Positions 51,726 to 62,496 are shown, counted from the first letter of the stretch. The stretch: DNA of 64,000 bases from Candidatus Nitrosopolaris wilkensis (GCA_003176995.1 QHBN01000042.1:1-64000), one strand, 5' to 3'. Notes: a model not told the origin generated them from the sequence alone. Numbers and translations are program-made.

Positions 51726-52697
51726 ATGTGCTGTGAGACATGTACGATTATGATGCTTGAAGCAGACTACAAACATCGAGTGCTATCCTTGAAGAAGGAA
51801 AAAAACGCAGTGATTCTAGCACATAACTATCAGCTGCCTGAAGTGCAAGATGTCGCGGATGTTATAGGTGATTCATTAGCACTCTCGCGAACTGCCGCTC
51901 AGTCAGACGCCGATACGATAGTGTTCTGTGGCGTACACTTCATGGCGGAGACCGCTGCTATCATTTGTCCAGATAAGCAAGTTTTAATTCCTGATCCTGA
52001 CGCAGGCTGTTCACTCGCTGCTAGTATTAATGCCCGTGAATTGAAATCTTGGATAGCTGAGCATCATGATGCTGTAGTAGTAAGTTACGTTAACACCACA
52101 GCAGAGGTAAAGGCCCTGTCAGATTACTGTTGTACATCTTCTAATGCGGTTAATGTAGTGAACAGCATACCCTCGAATAGAGAAATACTATTCCTGCCAG
52201 ATATGTTTCTCGGATCATATGTAGCTAAAATGACTAAGAGGAAAAACATGTACATTTGGCCCGGTGAATGTCACGTACACGCTGATATAAAGGCTCAAGA
52301 CATTAATGAGATGTTCAAGAATTTCAACAATGCTGATTTCCTGGTGCATCCGGAGTGTGGTTGTACCTCAACAACATTGTATCATATCGCGACTGGAGAA
52401 TTGGAAAAATCTGCACATATACTTTCCACCGAAGGAATGATGAAACACGCATCCGCATCCCCTGCAAAGCAGTTTGTAGTTGCAACAGAAACGGGTATAC
52501 TCTACAGAATGAAGAAGGAAAATCCACATAAACAATTCATACCTATTAAGAAAGACGCTATATGCAAATATATGAAATTGATCAATTTGGAAAAAATTCA
52601 AAATTCGCTTCTTAATAACGTGTATCAAGTTAAAGTTCCTCCTAAAACCGCTGTGAAAGCACGAGCCGCCATCGAGCGGATGCTAGCAATATCGTGA
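51726..52697 (+). CDS. nadA: Quinolinate synthase
   Basis: NAVILAHNYQLPEVQDVADVIGDSLALSR, FCGVHFMAETAAIICPDKQVLIPDPDAGCSLA, VHPECGC, ATETGILYRMKKENPHKQF. Confidence 0.96.
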   Translation: MCCETCTIMMLEADYKHRVLSLKKEKNAVILAHNYQLPEVQDVADVIGDSLALSRTAAQSDADTIVFCGVHFMAETAAIICPDKQVLIPDPDAGCSLAASINARELKSWIAEHHDAVVVSYVNTTAEVKALSDYCCTSSNAVNVVNSIPSNREILFLPDMFLGSYVAKMTKRKNMYIWPGECHVHADIKAQDINEMFKNFNNADFLVHPECGCTSTTLYHIATGELEKSAHILSTEGMMKHASASPAKQFVVATETGILYRMKKENPHKQFIPIKKDAICKYMKLINLEKIQNSLLNNVYQVKVPPKTAVKARAAIERMLAIS

Positions 52698-52739
52698 CTG
52701 AAGAATACGAAAGGGGAGGAAGAAGGTGCGAGTAGTGAA

Positions 52740-53627
52740 TTAATATGGCTGGCAATCACTGTTGCTCATTATCTCTAGGCTATAATCAATTGCTTTTGGA
52801 GAATGGGTTAGGTACCCGAGCGAAATAATATCAGGTTGTAACTTTGCGTAGTCAGCTATGTTATGCGGATCAATCCTTCCTGAAATCTCTACTTTGACTT
52901 TTTTACGAACGCCCATTTTTCTAATCTGGGTTATTGCAGCTTTTGCTTGCTTTGGAGAAAAGTTATCGAGCATTATGATATCTGACCCTGCCCTAACCGC
53001 GGAGACCATTTCGGCCAAATTCTTTACTTCGCATTCCAATAATAAACATCCGTTAATTTTTTCTCTCGCCAGTCTGATAGATTGTTCGATCGAGTCGGCC
53101 AATACCAGATGATTATCCTTTATCAAGGCCATGTCATCAAGTTTGATCCTATGGGTCACTCCACCTCCTAATAATACAGCTTTTTTGTCGAAAGATCTCA
53201 GTCCTGGAGCGGTCTTCCGGGTACAAGCAACTTTTATGGATCTGTTAATTTTTCCAACCATCTCAACAAGTTTCCGAGTTTCCGTTGCAATCCCGCTCAT
53301 TCTCATTATCAGATTTAATGCGGTTCTCTCTGCTTGGAGTATAGCGAGCGCTCTCCCAGAAATATTCATTACTATACTACCATCTTCTACACGAGATCCG
53401 TCTGTCACTAAGGTCTGAACCCTACACTTACAAATGTCGAAAAGGATTCCGGCTTCCTCAAGACCAGCTATTATTGCCGATTTTCCGGATTTACAGATAA
53501 TTTGGGCGCAACCAGAGAGATCTGGTGAGAGAATGCTTTCGCTAGTAACGTCACCAGTGCCCACGTCCTGTTGTAAGAAACTTATTAGCGATTCTCTAAC
53601 CTCAAGATACGCACGTAAATTCTTCAT
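52740..53627 (-). CDS. nadC: Nicotinate-nucleotide pyrophosphorylase (carboxylating)
   Basis: DVGTGDVTSESIL, ERTALNLIMRMSGIAT, CTRKTAPGLRSFDKKAVLLGGGVTHRIKLDDMALIKDNH, ECEVKNLAE. Confidence 0.96.
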   Translation of the reverse strand: MKNLRAYLEVRESLISFLQQDVGTGDVTSESILSPDLSGCAQIICKSGKSAIIAGLEEAGILFDICKCRVQTLVTDGSRVEDGSIVMNISGRALAILQAERTALNLIMRMSGIATETRKLVEMVGKINRSIKVACTRKTAPGLRSFDKKAVLLGGGVTHRIKLDDMALIKDNHLVLADSIEQSIRLAREKINGCLLLECEVKNLAEMVSAVRAGSDIIMLDNFSPKQAKAAITQIRKMGVRKKVKVEISGRIDPHNIADYAKLQPDIISLGYLTHSPKAIDYSLEIMSNSDCQPY

Positions 53628-53645
53628 CTTTCTTTTTTGTCACGA

Positions 53646-53834
53646 TTAAGCCACCTTGAGCGCGTATTTATGTGGAACTGTTATATCGAGTGTGGCCGCC
53701 ACCATAGATTTTGCCGGCTCAAAAATCAGGATAATGCCAGACCAGTCCGGGCTTAGATCGGCCGACTTACAAACTGGACAAACCTTACCAACTGTGACAG
53801 CTTTGCACTTTTTACAAGCTAGTTCCCTAGCCAA
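53646..53834 (-). CDS. spt4: Transcription elongation factor Spt4 (RpoE'')
   Basis: ELACKKCKAVTVGKVCPVCKSADLSPDWSGIILIFEPAKS. Confidence 0.9.
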   Translation of the reverse strand: MARELACKKCKAVTVGKVCPVCKSADLSPDWSGIILIFEPAKSMVAATLDITVPHKYALKVA

Positions 53835-54476
53835 TTATTTATTCCCACCTGCTCCGCCTTTCTTTTCCTTCACAGGTGCTGCCGCCGGTGGCTGCTTTGC
53901 TCTAATCACCTCCTGTTCAATCCATTCAGTAGCACCAAGGAAGGGTTGTCTACAGGTTATGCCTATTTTTCCCATTGCAGCTCCCTTCCCAAGACTTATG
54001 GCTGTAACCCTTGCGCGTATACGCGAGCCAATTTTTAAACTCTTGGCTGTTTGATTGGCGACTATGACACCTTGTTTAACGTCGCTTCTCAGATAATCAT
54101 CGGTAATCTGCGACAGGTGTAACAACGCATCAGTCGGCCCAATTCTCACAAAAGCTCCGAAATCAGTAATTTCAACTACTTCGCCCTCCACCACCTCCTG
54201 CAACTTTGGATAGAACGTTAATGCCTTGAAGGTTACCCTATGGTAGGTAGCACCATCGCCTGCCACCAGTTTACCAACTGAATTGGCAATAGCATCAATG
54301 ATCATTATGACGTATCCGAGCTCAGGACTGATCATACTCTCGTATTTTTCTTTTAAAATTCCAATAGCTGTATCCTTCAATGAATTTTTTAATCTACTAG
54401 GAGGAATTCTAACTACATCACTCATATGCACTATTTCAAACATAATGGATGTACGCTTGTTGGATCCAAGCATCAA
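53835..54476 (-). CDS. rpoE: DNA-directed RNA polymerase subunit E' (Rpo7)
   Basis: DVVRIPPSRL, GDGATYHRVTFKALTFYPKLQEVVEGEVVEITDFGAFVRIGPTDALLHLSQITDDYL. Confidence 0.92.
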   Translation of the reverse strand: MMLGSNKRTSIMFEIVHMSDVVRIPPSRLKNSLKDTAIGILKEKYESMISPELGYVIMIIDAIANSVGKLVAGDGATYHRVTFKALTFYPKLQEVVEGEVVEITDFGAFVRIGPTDALLHLSQITDDYLRSDVKQGVIVANQTAKSLKIGSRIRARVTAISLGKGAAMGKIGITCRQPFLGATEWIEQEVIRAKQPPAAAPVKEKKGGAGGNK

Positions 54477-54511
54477 TTTATGAACCTTTTGGATACTTTA
54501 ACCATGTCCTA

Positions 54512-55138
54512 TTACAAGGTAGCTAATTCACTTCTAAGGTCGAATTTTACAGAGGAGTCAGTCACCTCGAACACGGCATCTCTATCGATTATGCTCTTCA
54601 AGGCGGATCTCAGATATCCTTCGAAGAATTTGGAACCTTTTCTTCCTAATCTGTGTCTAATCACTATGATTCGGTTGTCAGCTTGAGAGACCTCGTCATA
54701 CGTACCGAGATGGCCATATCGGCAGATTATTTTTTCAATGTACTCTAGGACTGATCGCTCGGTAAGCTCCTTTTTCCAGAACAGTATCGTGTCCCTCGCT
54801 ACCGTTTCCCCAAGTTTTAGCCCAAGAGTGTATAGACTCTGTTCATCATGTGATTCGAGCAAGGAGGTTATGAACTCTCTATTTATAACGACCATGTCTA
54901 TTTTCGATAGGTATCGGGTAAATTCTGCATATCTTTTCAGGATAGTTCCTACCAAAGCGTTAACGGAGATACCCATTCTTTCTGCCTCGTCGTCCAAAAC
55001 TTTAGATAAATCCAGACGAAACCTAAAAGATCTGGTTGTTGTATCCGAGCGCGCGTCAGAGCTTGTGATACCTCCCAAACTAATATCAACTAAATGATAC
55101 TCGCCGAGGTAATAAATGGTGTGGTGATTTGTAGCCAT
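54512..55138 (-). CDS. Hypothetical protein with possible ribbon-helix-helix-like segment
   Basis: RSFRFRLDLSKVLDDEAERMGISVNALVGTILKRYAEF resembles an RHH fold; remainder unassigned. Confidence 0.6.
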   Translation of the reverse strand: MATNHHTIYYLGEYHLVDISLGGITSSDARSDTTTRSFRFRLDLSKVLDDEAERMGISVNALVGTILKRYAEFTRYLSKIDMVVINREFITSLLESHDEQSLYTLGLKLGETVARDTILFWKKELTERSVLEYIEKIICRYGHLGTYDEVSQADNRIIVIRHRLGRKGSKFFEGYLRSALKSIIDRDAVFEVTDSSVKFDLRSELATL

Positions 55139-55271
55139 TTGTGTTGATTTCTGTTCAAGTCAAGTCGTAATTGCAAAGATGTACACACGTTTCTTATTAA
55201 ATCTCGGTCATGGTTGATACCTGTGGCAAAAATATCGACAGACACTACTCAGAAGGGCTTGATTAGTTATC

Positions 55272-56205
55272 TTGCGTATTCTCCGACCAATGAACCGATG
55301 CATAGAGTACAAACAAAAACAAGAGGGACCGGTGCAAGCTAGCGGAAACGATCGCGACATTTGCGGTTTATGTAACAGCATTGCGATCCTTTTCGATTCC
55401 GACAATAGCGAGACCGTCTGTAGCAAATGTGGCGTGGTTCTCCAAGAGAATGCCGAATCGTTAGGCGCTGAATGGGGAATATACTCAGGAGACGATATCG
55501 AAAGCAAGAGCGGAACATGTATGCCAACTTCGTCAGCGTTTCACGATATGGGGCTTTCAACGTTCATCTCTTATTCAAATGTGGACGCAAACGGTGGTGT
55601 GATGAGCCCTGAACAGATGGCTAAGATTCAAAGAATGAGATACTGGAATAAGATTTCGAGCAATAACAGAAGCTATCATAGAAATCTGAAAAATGCCTTT
55701 GCTATTTTAAGCACTGTGAAAGCTAAACTGTCGCTAAACAACGCGCATATGGAAAAATCTACCTATAATTATCGAAAGGCTCTGGACAAACGAATTATCA
55801 AAGGGAGGTTTTTACGCGCACTGGTAGTTGCCTCGGCCTATGCGGCATGCAGAGAATTGAATGTACCAAGAACGCTAGTTGAAATAGCACAAACTGCTAA
55901 CGCAGACGCTATCTTTGCCGGTGAATGTTACAGGTTACTTCTTAGGCATCGATAATTGATTCGAACGAGCTGGTTAAGATCGCTAATAGTGGGCGCGTAA
56001 GCGAAAAGGCTTACCGCAGAGCCCTTCAGATGCTTTCTATAGTAAAGGATATCGTTTGGCAAAGATCTTAATGCGCTTGCTGTGGGATCCCGCGTGTCTG
56101 AAGGAAGGTGAAAAGGTTAGCCAAGCACAAATCGCTGTGGCAGGCGACACTAGTCTCGTAGCACTATGAAAAAGATTTCAAGATATGAGGAAGATATTTC
56201 CATGA
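55272..56205 (+). pseudogene. Decayed transcription initiation factor B (TFB) paralogue
   Basis: Open part encodes Zn ribbon and first cyclin repeat, ending ECYRLLLRHR*; downstream frames give IDSNELVKIANSGRVSEKAYRRALQMLSIVKD and CLKEGEKVSQAQIAVAGDTSLVAL*KRFQDMRKIFP, matching the second cyclin repeat. Confidence 0.8.
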
Positions 56206-56405
56206 TTTGTCTCTGTAATTCCAGTTTTATTCTTTCGTATCGCCACATATTGTTTCTAGACTTATTTCGGTTGTTTTCGCTTACATGCCGAGTGTGTGAA
56301 TGTCTAACAAGAAAGTAATAGCAGGATACATCGGGGAGCAGAAAAAGAACGCACCTGCTCATAACAACGTTTTATAGCCTGAAAAGTCACAACACACCAT
56401 GCGAA

Positions 56406-56711
56406 ATGACTAGGATCAAGGTAGCTGTCAAAGATGAGATCATAAGAGGTAAGGGAAAGGAGCTGAATGTAAACGGGATCAGAATAGCATTATTCAACGC
56501 AAACGGAAAGTATTATGCGGTTGAGGCTCTTTGTAGACATCAAGATGGTTCTTTGGCACCAGGAAAGGTAGATGGAGAGATTGTTGAATGTCCTCTACAT
56601 TCATGGCACTATAATATTAGGACAGGTGAACTCCTTGATTATCTTGGAGGAGTCAAACTTACAACCTATGATGTTGACATCAAGGGAAACGACATTTACG
56701 TAGATGTTTAA
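56406..56711 (+). CDS. Rieske-type 2Fe-2S ferredoxin
   Basis: ALCRHQDGSLAPGKVDGEIVECPLHSWHYNIRTGE. Confidence 0.92.
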   Translation: MTRIKVAVKDEIIRGKGKELNVNGIRIALFNANGKYYAVEALCRHQDGSLAPGKVDGEIVECPLHSWHYNIRTGELLDYLGGVKLTTYDVDIKGNDIYVDV

Positions 56712-56843
56712 TATTTCCCAAATTTACTTATACTAGAAGAGCAGATCACCTGATTCTGTCAATAAGAGTATCGGCACATGTCTAGGCAGTACAACGCAAA
56801 GAACCCGAATTGAATAGTAATCCCCAGATAAGGGTTCATCCCA

Positions 56844-58256
56844 TTGAAAGTATATAACACGTTGACGAGGCGCCTTGAAGACTTGAACTCCGATGGAGCT
56901 GCCTCCACGAGAATTTATCTCTGTGGCGTGACAGTTTATGATAATTCGCATGTTGGTCATGCTAGAACGATTGTGGTATTCGATATTCTACGCCGCTACC
57001 TTCTTTCCAAGAATTGTCCTGTAGAATTTATCCAGAATTTTACAGACGTTGATGATAAGATAATAAATCGTGCAATACAGGAGGGATCGACAGCGGAAGA
57101 AGTCGCGTCTAGGTACATACAGAATTACTTCAAGGATTTCAGTTCCCTAAACGTATTGGTGGCCGATCGATATCCCAGAGCTACCGAGCACATACGAGAA
57201 ATGATTCAGCTTATCAGTGCACTGATGTATAAAGGCCATGCGTATCTTTCGCCTAACGGAATTTATTTTCATGTAAGATCATTTTCAGGTTACGGCAAGT
57301 TGTCGAAAAAATCAATCGAAGACTTAGATGCAGGAGCTCGAATCGAAGTTGATCAATCAAAGGAAGATCCACTTGATTTTGCTCTATGGAAATTCTATTC
57401 AGATCCTCCAGTATGGGAAAGTCCTTGGGGAATGGGGAGACCTGGGTGGCATATTGAGTGTTCCGCGATGGCTTTGAAATATTTTGAAAGCCCTTTCGAG
57501 ATCCACGGAGGTGGATACGATCTTGTCTTTCCTCATCATGAGAATGAGATTGCTCAATCGGAATCTCTTTCAGGAAAACAGTTTGCAAAAATATGGATAC
57601 ATTCAGGAATGGTAACTGTCAATTCTGAAAAAATGTCCAAATCCTTGGGCAATATTGTAACAATCCAGGATGCACTAGGCAGATGGGGACCTAACACTAT
57701 ACGAATTTACAGCATTTCTGTACATTATTCAAAACCTTTGGACTACTCAGAGAAATTACTAAACGAGTCTAAACATAAATGGCGTCAGATAGAGATCTGC
57801 GCTTGTGAATTACGTTTTGCGATTGGAAATCAGGGTTACCTAACAGAAGTGGAACAATTGTCTGATCAGACGATGAAGGCTTTTGAATCTGCGATGGAAG
57901 ATAATTTGAATACTTCTTTAGCTTTCACTGTATTCCTTAAACTTGTCACGGAGTTAAACCGCTATGCAGCAGAAGAAAAATTGACAGCAGATATGTCTAA
58001 AATCGCCGGCGTAGTTTTCAATAATATCGTGAACGTTTTGGGCCTTCGGGTTATCGAAGCCAACGATATCGAGAAAAAAGAAATTGAAAGTTTGATAAGC
58101 ATGCGCGATCAATTACGAGAACAAAAGAAATTCTATGAATCGGATGCGATACGAAAGAAATTGGTTGATGAATTTTCAGTTGAACTAATCGATCATAAGA
58201 AGAGAACCATTTGGGGCAAAGTTGAGGGAGCATCAAGACTTCATTTTGTTGACTAG
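56844..58256 (+). CDS. cysS: Cysteinyl-tRNA synthetase
   Basis: YLCGVTVYDNSHVGHARTIVVFDILRRYL, GRPGWHIECSAMALKYF, HGGGYDLVFPHHENEIAQSE, KMSKSLGN. Confidence 0.97.
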   Translation: MKVYNTLTRRLEDLNSDGAASTRIYLCGVTVYDNSHVGHARTIVVFDILRRYLLSKNCPVEFIQNFTDVDDKIINRAIQEGSTAEEVASRYIQNYFKDFSSLNVLVADRYPRATEHIREMIQLISALMYKGHAYLSPNGIYFHVRSFSGYGKLSKKSIEDLDAGARIEVDQSKEDPLDFALWKFYSDPPVWESPWGMGRPGWHIECSAMALKYFESPFEIHGGGYDLVFPHHENEIAQSESLSGKQFAKIWIHSGMVTVNSEKMSKSLGNIVTIQDALGRWGPNTIRIYSISVHYSKPLDYSEKLLNESKHKWRQIEICACELRFAIGNQGYLTEVEQLSDQTMKAFESAMEDNLNTSLAFTVFLKLVTELNRYAAEEKLTADMSKIAGVVFNNIVNVLGLRVIEANDIEKKEIESLISMRDQLREQKKFYESDAIRKKLVDEFSVELIDHKKRTIWGKVEGASRLHFVD

Positions 58257-58494
58257 TGTTTATCAGTAAGTCCCAATTGATTATATCGTTTGTCTTTCAG
58301 GCAAGCACTGAATATTTCTTCCTTCGCCTCAGCTTTTTCAAGATATTAATCATGTTATCTTTCCCGCAGCTAATGACACGATGTGATTTCTGTCGCGGCT
58401 CCGCTGATGTCCGCTTGCTTGTGGTACTACTGATAGTAGTAATGAAAACAAATAAAAAAATTCTCGTTTGTAATGTATTTAAATTCCGTTCTAG

Positions 58495-59220
58495 ATGATC
58501 ATCCTACAGCCCGTGAATCTAAAACAAAAACAAAAAACGATAACTTTTATCGTATCAGGGGTACTAGCAATGATTGTGATATTTGCGTAGATGTTCCAAT
58601 TAGAAAGGCACAAACTTTTCAGATTTATATGAAAAACTTATTTCAGACTCGCCTTCACTAACTCCGTTTTCGAAACGAGATAGGAAATGGCAATCGAAAC
58701 AATATGACGCGACAATGATCAAAATTACGACAGTTACATACCAAAATTTCAGAGACTGCTTAACATCGCTGAATCATTACAGCCGACGTGACTGTTATGG
58801 GAGACTGCTTAACATCGCTGAATCATTACAGCCGACATGACGAGTTATAAACTGTCTGCGGTGGGTTCCGTAACGCAGTTAAAACCCCCGCGAATTGCAG
58901 GTTCACTCTGATAACTCAAGACTCGACATATTGGGATTCTACTATATAAACGTAAACTTAGAGTCGCAAACTGCAACGAACTCATTTGTCATTGTTACTC
59001 TGTATGACAAAGATGGCAAGGTAATATCTCCAGGAAGAGCACAAACAGAACAGGTAAATATTACAACGCACTCTCTGGCGCCCTTCGGAATCGTAGTGAC
59101 TGAAAAAATTGGAGACAAGATTAAGAACTAATCTCTTGCGGCTGATTCTGATCCCTATGTGGAAGTGTTAGAAGATATCAACCGCGGCTTTATCTCTATG
59201 TTTATCGGAGCAATAGTTGT
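58495..59220 (+). pseudogene. Decayed membrane-anchored FxLYD-like secreted protein
   Basis: N-terminal signal/TM MIILQPVNLKQKQKTITFIVSGVLAMIVIFA*; mid part LISDSPSLTPFSKRDRKWQSKQYDATMIKITTVTYQNFRDCL...; C-terminal RLDILGFYYINVNLESQTATNSFVIVTLYDKDGKVISPG...KIGDKIKN*SLAADSDPYVE, in different frames. Confidence 0.6.
58752..58841. repeat. Two direct copies of a ~41-bp sequence with period 49 bp (tandem duplication)
   Basis: gagactgcttaacatcgctgaatcattacagccgac(g/a)tgac at 58752 and 58801, one mismatch. Confidence 0.92.
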
Positions 59221-59344
59221 TATACACATGTATCAGAGCAGATCGAAGATAGCAGCATACGCTCATCTCGATGACAATCACTTGTCTTGCTGTAAATGAT
59301 TTTATTACACTTACATTTCTCGCAGTTAGTAGTGTTATACTTGT

Positions 59345-59869
59345 GTGTTGGGTATAAATAGGAATAAGAAAAAACTCAAATGGAAAGCTGATTATGAGAA
59401 TAGCCTGTACAAGATATATGATTGGGACAAAAAATTAGCAGGTTACTTCTTCCCAAGATATGGATCCGTTGAATCAGGGGAAACAGGCGAGGTTGATGAT
59501 GATGGTGATATTGGTCATGACGAACATGCAGACGAACTAAATAAATCCAAAGCAAAGGTATCGGGAGGAAATCTCCTGGTCCCTATGTTGAAGCTCAATC
59601 TACTAGATGTACAGGAGGGAATAGATTTGGATTATACTATTGAATCACTCGAGACAAACTTGGAAAAAACGAAGTTATGGAAGCAATGGATTGCTGAAAA
59701 TCATCGAGAATCGAACATAGTTGGTAGTGGCATATATACTGCAAGAGAAGATAGAAACATGCTATCAATAGTCCTCAGCATAGGTTCAGATTTTATACTA
59801 GGCGAGAGAGAGGTTATAACAAAATTAGCCCCCTTACTTGACAATCTTCACGAGTCCGGCCTGTTATAA
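59345..59869 (+). CDS. Hypothetical protein with acidic linker
   Basis: 174-aa ORF; SGETGEVDDDGDIGHDEHADE acidic stretch. Confidence 0.5.
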   Translation: MLGINRNKKKLKWKADYENSLYKIYDWDKKLAGYFFPRYGSVESGETGEVDDDGDIGHDEHADELNKSKAKVSGGNLLVPMLKLNLLDVQEGIDLDYTIESLETNLEKTKLWKQWIAENHRESNIVGSGIYTAREDRNMLSIVLSIGSDFILGEREVITKLAPLLDNLHESGLL

Positions 59870-59977
59870 CTCATCAAAAGAGTTCTAAGCACTACCTTTT
59901 TTAGGATTTAAAAAGTGGAACGGCAGAGGGAATAGTAATGACGACGATAATACGAAAATGAACGTTATTGATGAAGT

Positions 59978-60181
59978 ATGAAGAGTTCAAATAGTGTGAT
60001 TGATTATCATCTTGATATGTTGCCAAAGAAGGAGATGTTACTGCGCAAGAATGAGGAGACTACCAAGAAGGAATGTCCATTGTGCGGATGTTCGCTTCCG
60101 ACAACCAGCGAATTAAACCTTTGTCCAGAATGTATCAAGAGCGCCGATTGCTGTGTTGGACTAGAAAAAATTCGAGAATAA
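59978..60181 (+). CDS. Small zinc-ribbon protein
   Basis: KKECPLCGCSLPTTSELNLCPECIKS. Confidence 0.5.
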   Translation: MKSSNSVIDYHLDMLPKKEMLLRKNEETTKKECPLCGCSLPTTSELNLCPECIKSADCCVGLEKIRE

Positions 60182-61932
60182 CTTTTGTAGTGGTATAGTA
60201 CGGAAAAATAATCTATATCTATTTGTATTCAAAAAACGTGAAATAGCCATTTTCTTTAGAAGTGAGCAATTTTCATTTTTTTTATTACTGCAGGTAACCA
60301 TAGGTTCCTCATAAATTCGTAATTCGACATATAATCTGAAAAAAAGCAGATATTTATGAAATTCTTCGTTTCCCTGCGACTCTGGAATTCATGTATCGGA
60401 TGCGAGAGAAGAAGCTATAATATTGCTGTAGTACAGCATATAAATCTGAGCGCCTGATGAAAAAGGATAGTTCGTTTCATTCACTCTCCAAGCCTATCAT
60501 CGTCGGGCGCTCATGATCTCCATTAGTTAACAAGGTCTTTTAGCAGTGTGAACTTATTTGAGTTGACCATTTACAATTTTTTCTTTTGAGCTAAGTAACA
60601 ATACCCTCGGCCTAGACTAATCGACAATCCAGATAATCACTATCCCTTTAGCGTTTGACTCAACGGTGCTTAAACATTGCCAGACATCTATTGTTCATAT
60701 GTCAAGACACTTACGTGATTGGCTTGGGAATAAGATAGGACTAGCAATAAGGTCAGTACAGCAGCAGGATGTTCGTAGTACTGGCAGTCACGACGCTAAC
60801 GGTGGAGATGTTAACGACGCTAATGGTACTGGGAGTAGCGATAATAATCGCCAAAGATGTAATGCGCGTTTCGTGCTTAGTTCATTTGTAAACCTAGAAG
60901 ACTTAGGCAGAGATCGTATGACCTTGCTTGTACAACGAAATAATTATGATTGAAACCATTGCATAGTATCTTATGATACAAGCGACATAAGTTAAGTTCC
61001 TAGTAGATACATGGTTCTGATTTCAGTTCAACAAAGATGAGAATTATAAGTAGAAACGAGAAATGCAGCTCAATTCTAGAGACAGCGAATGTAGAAGGAA
61101 CAAACCTAATCCGGATTAGATTAGAACATGTTCAAGGACCATAGTGGCTTCCAAAACCATTTACGGTTATAGCGACTGATATTATAACCATTATCGGATT
61201 TTTCTACCCCTGCAGATTTGAGCAAAATGCGTGTGTGTGCGCGATGAGCGAATTCAAAATTCATGTGGGGCGATCTGGTTGCAAATAGAATGGACTTTCT
61301 AACAATTGCATTCATAGTATTTCTTGCATACAAGCAAGGAGTGTGAGCCTCCAGCCGCCGATAAAAATAGCTGCAACAAGACGTGCCACGTTCTGATCGC
61401 GAATTTATCGCAAGTAATAGCAACAGGGAGTGTATAGATTAGAGTTGGTGCTTTATGAGTATTATGAACATTGCACCGTTTGGAAACCTCTCCATGTGAA
61501 ATACAGAGGCAGCTCTATTGGGCCTCTCACATAGTTGGGTGTCAACATTGGTAACATGGCTCTAATTGATTTACGTCTGTATTTCATTTGTATTTATTTA
61601 GTTGTGACTCTTTACCAATATCTTCTCTTAGAAACTTTATCATAGGATAGGGTACTAATAAGCAAAAAATTTCAATCAGTATTTGGCGTGCCTAGCCTAG
61701 CTCAAAGCAGAATTGTTTACGATAGAGCTACGAAACATATCAATCATACTCGTACACGCGTAGAGACTCTTTAGTCTTTAGGAATATTCAATTTGATAAT
61801 ACATGGTAAGCAAACAACTTCGCGGATAACTTCGGTTCGATGAAACCCAGAATCGCGTGAACATATATGGCATGATTACCATATCTTTTATTATGACTAA
61901 ACCGCATTTAAACCTCCATTATCCACTTATTA

Positions 61933-62496
61933 TTATTCTACCATTTTCAAGGTGTCTGTGAGCGTGATAATCCCTACTACTGCACCCTCTTCACTAACTA
62001 GAACACACTTTGAAAATCTGACCAAAGGAACCAGTGCCTTGGCAGGAGTTGATAAATCAACTAGAGGAGGCGGTGGTTCCATAATCATGGAGATCGTCAT
62101 ATTGCGTCCGCCCTCTTTTTCAGCTTTTTCCACCATGTTTTTTGCCAAGCCGTCTTCACTCACAATACCAACAACACGGGAGCCGTCGAACACAGGAATT
62201 TGACTGATAGAGTTACTTCTCATTCTATCAATGGCTATCCGAAGGGTGTCGTTTTTTTGTACTAAAATTAGCCTACGACTGCAAATATCGCCAGCTTTCA
62301 TCGAAGATTGGCCTTCGAGAGAGCTTAAGAGCTCGAAGATTTTCCGGGCAGTCTCATAGCTTGGTTTGCAGCGACCTGACTCAATCTGGTTGATCATGGA
62401 TGTGCTTATTCCAGTTAGTCCTGCCAGCTTGCGCTGAGTCAAACCGAGTCTAACTCTGGCCTGTTTAACATTTTCAAGTCTCGGAAGCATCTCCAT
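61933..62496 (-). CDS. HTH (XRE/Cro-like) transcriptional regulator with two CBS domains
   Basis: VKQARVRLGLTQRKLAGLTGISTSMINQIESGRCKPSYETARKIF; CBS pair MRSNSISQIPVFDGSRVVGIVSEDGL...CVLVSEEGAVVGIITLTDTL. Confidence 0.9.
   Translation of the reverse strand: MEMLPRLENVKQARVRLGLTQRKLAGLTGISTSMINQIESGRCKPSYETARKIFELLSSLEGQSSMKAGDICSRRLILVQKNDTLRIAIDRMRSNSISQIPVFDGSRVVGIVSEDGLAKNMVEKAEKEGGRNMTISMIMEPPPPLVDLSTPAKALVPLVRFSKCVLVSEEGAVVGIITLTDTLKMVE

Noticed and set aside
58752-58841. Possible mini-CRISPR array (two ~41-bp repeats)
   Set aside because: Only two copies, 8-bp gap, no cas genes, and the repeat lies inside a decayed reading frame; best explained as a tandem duplication.
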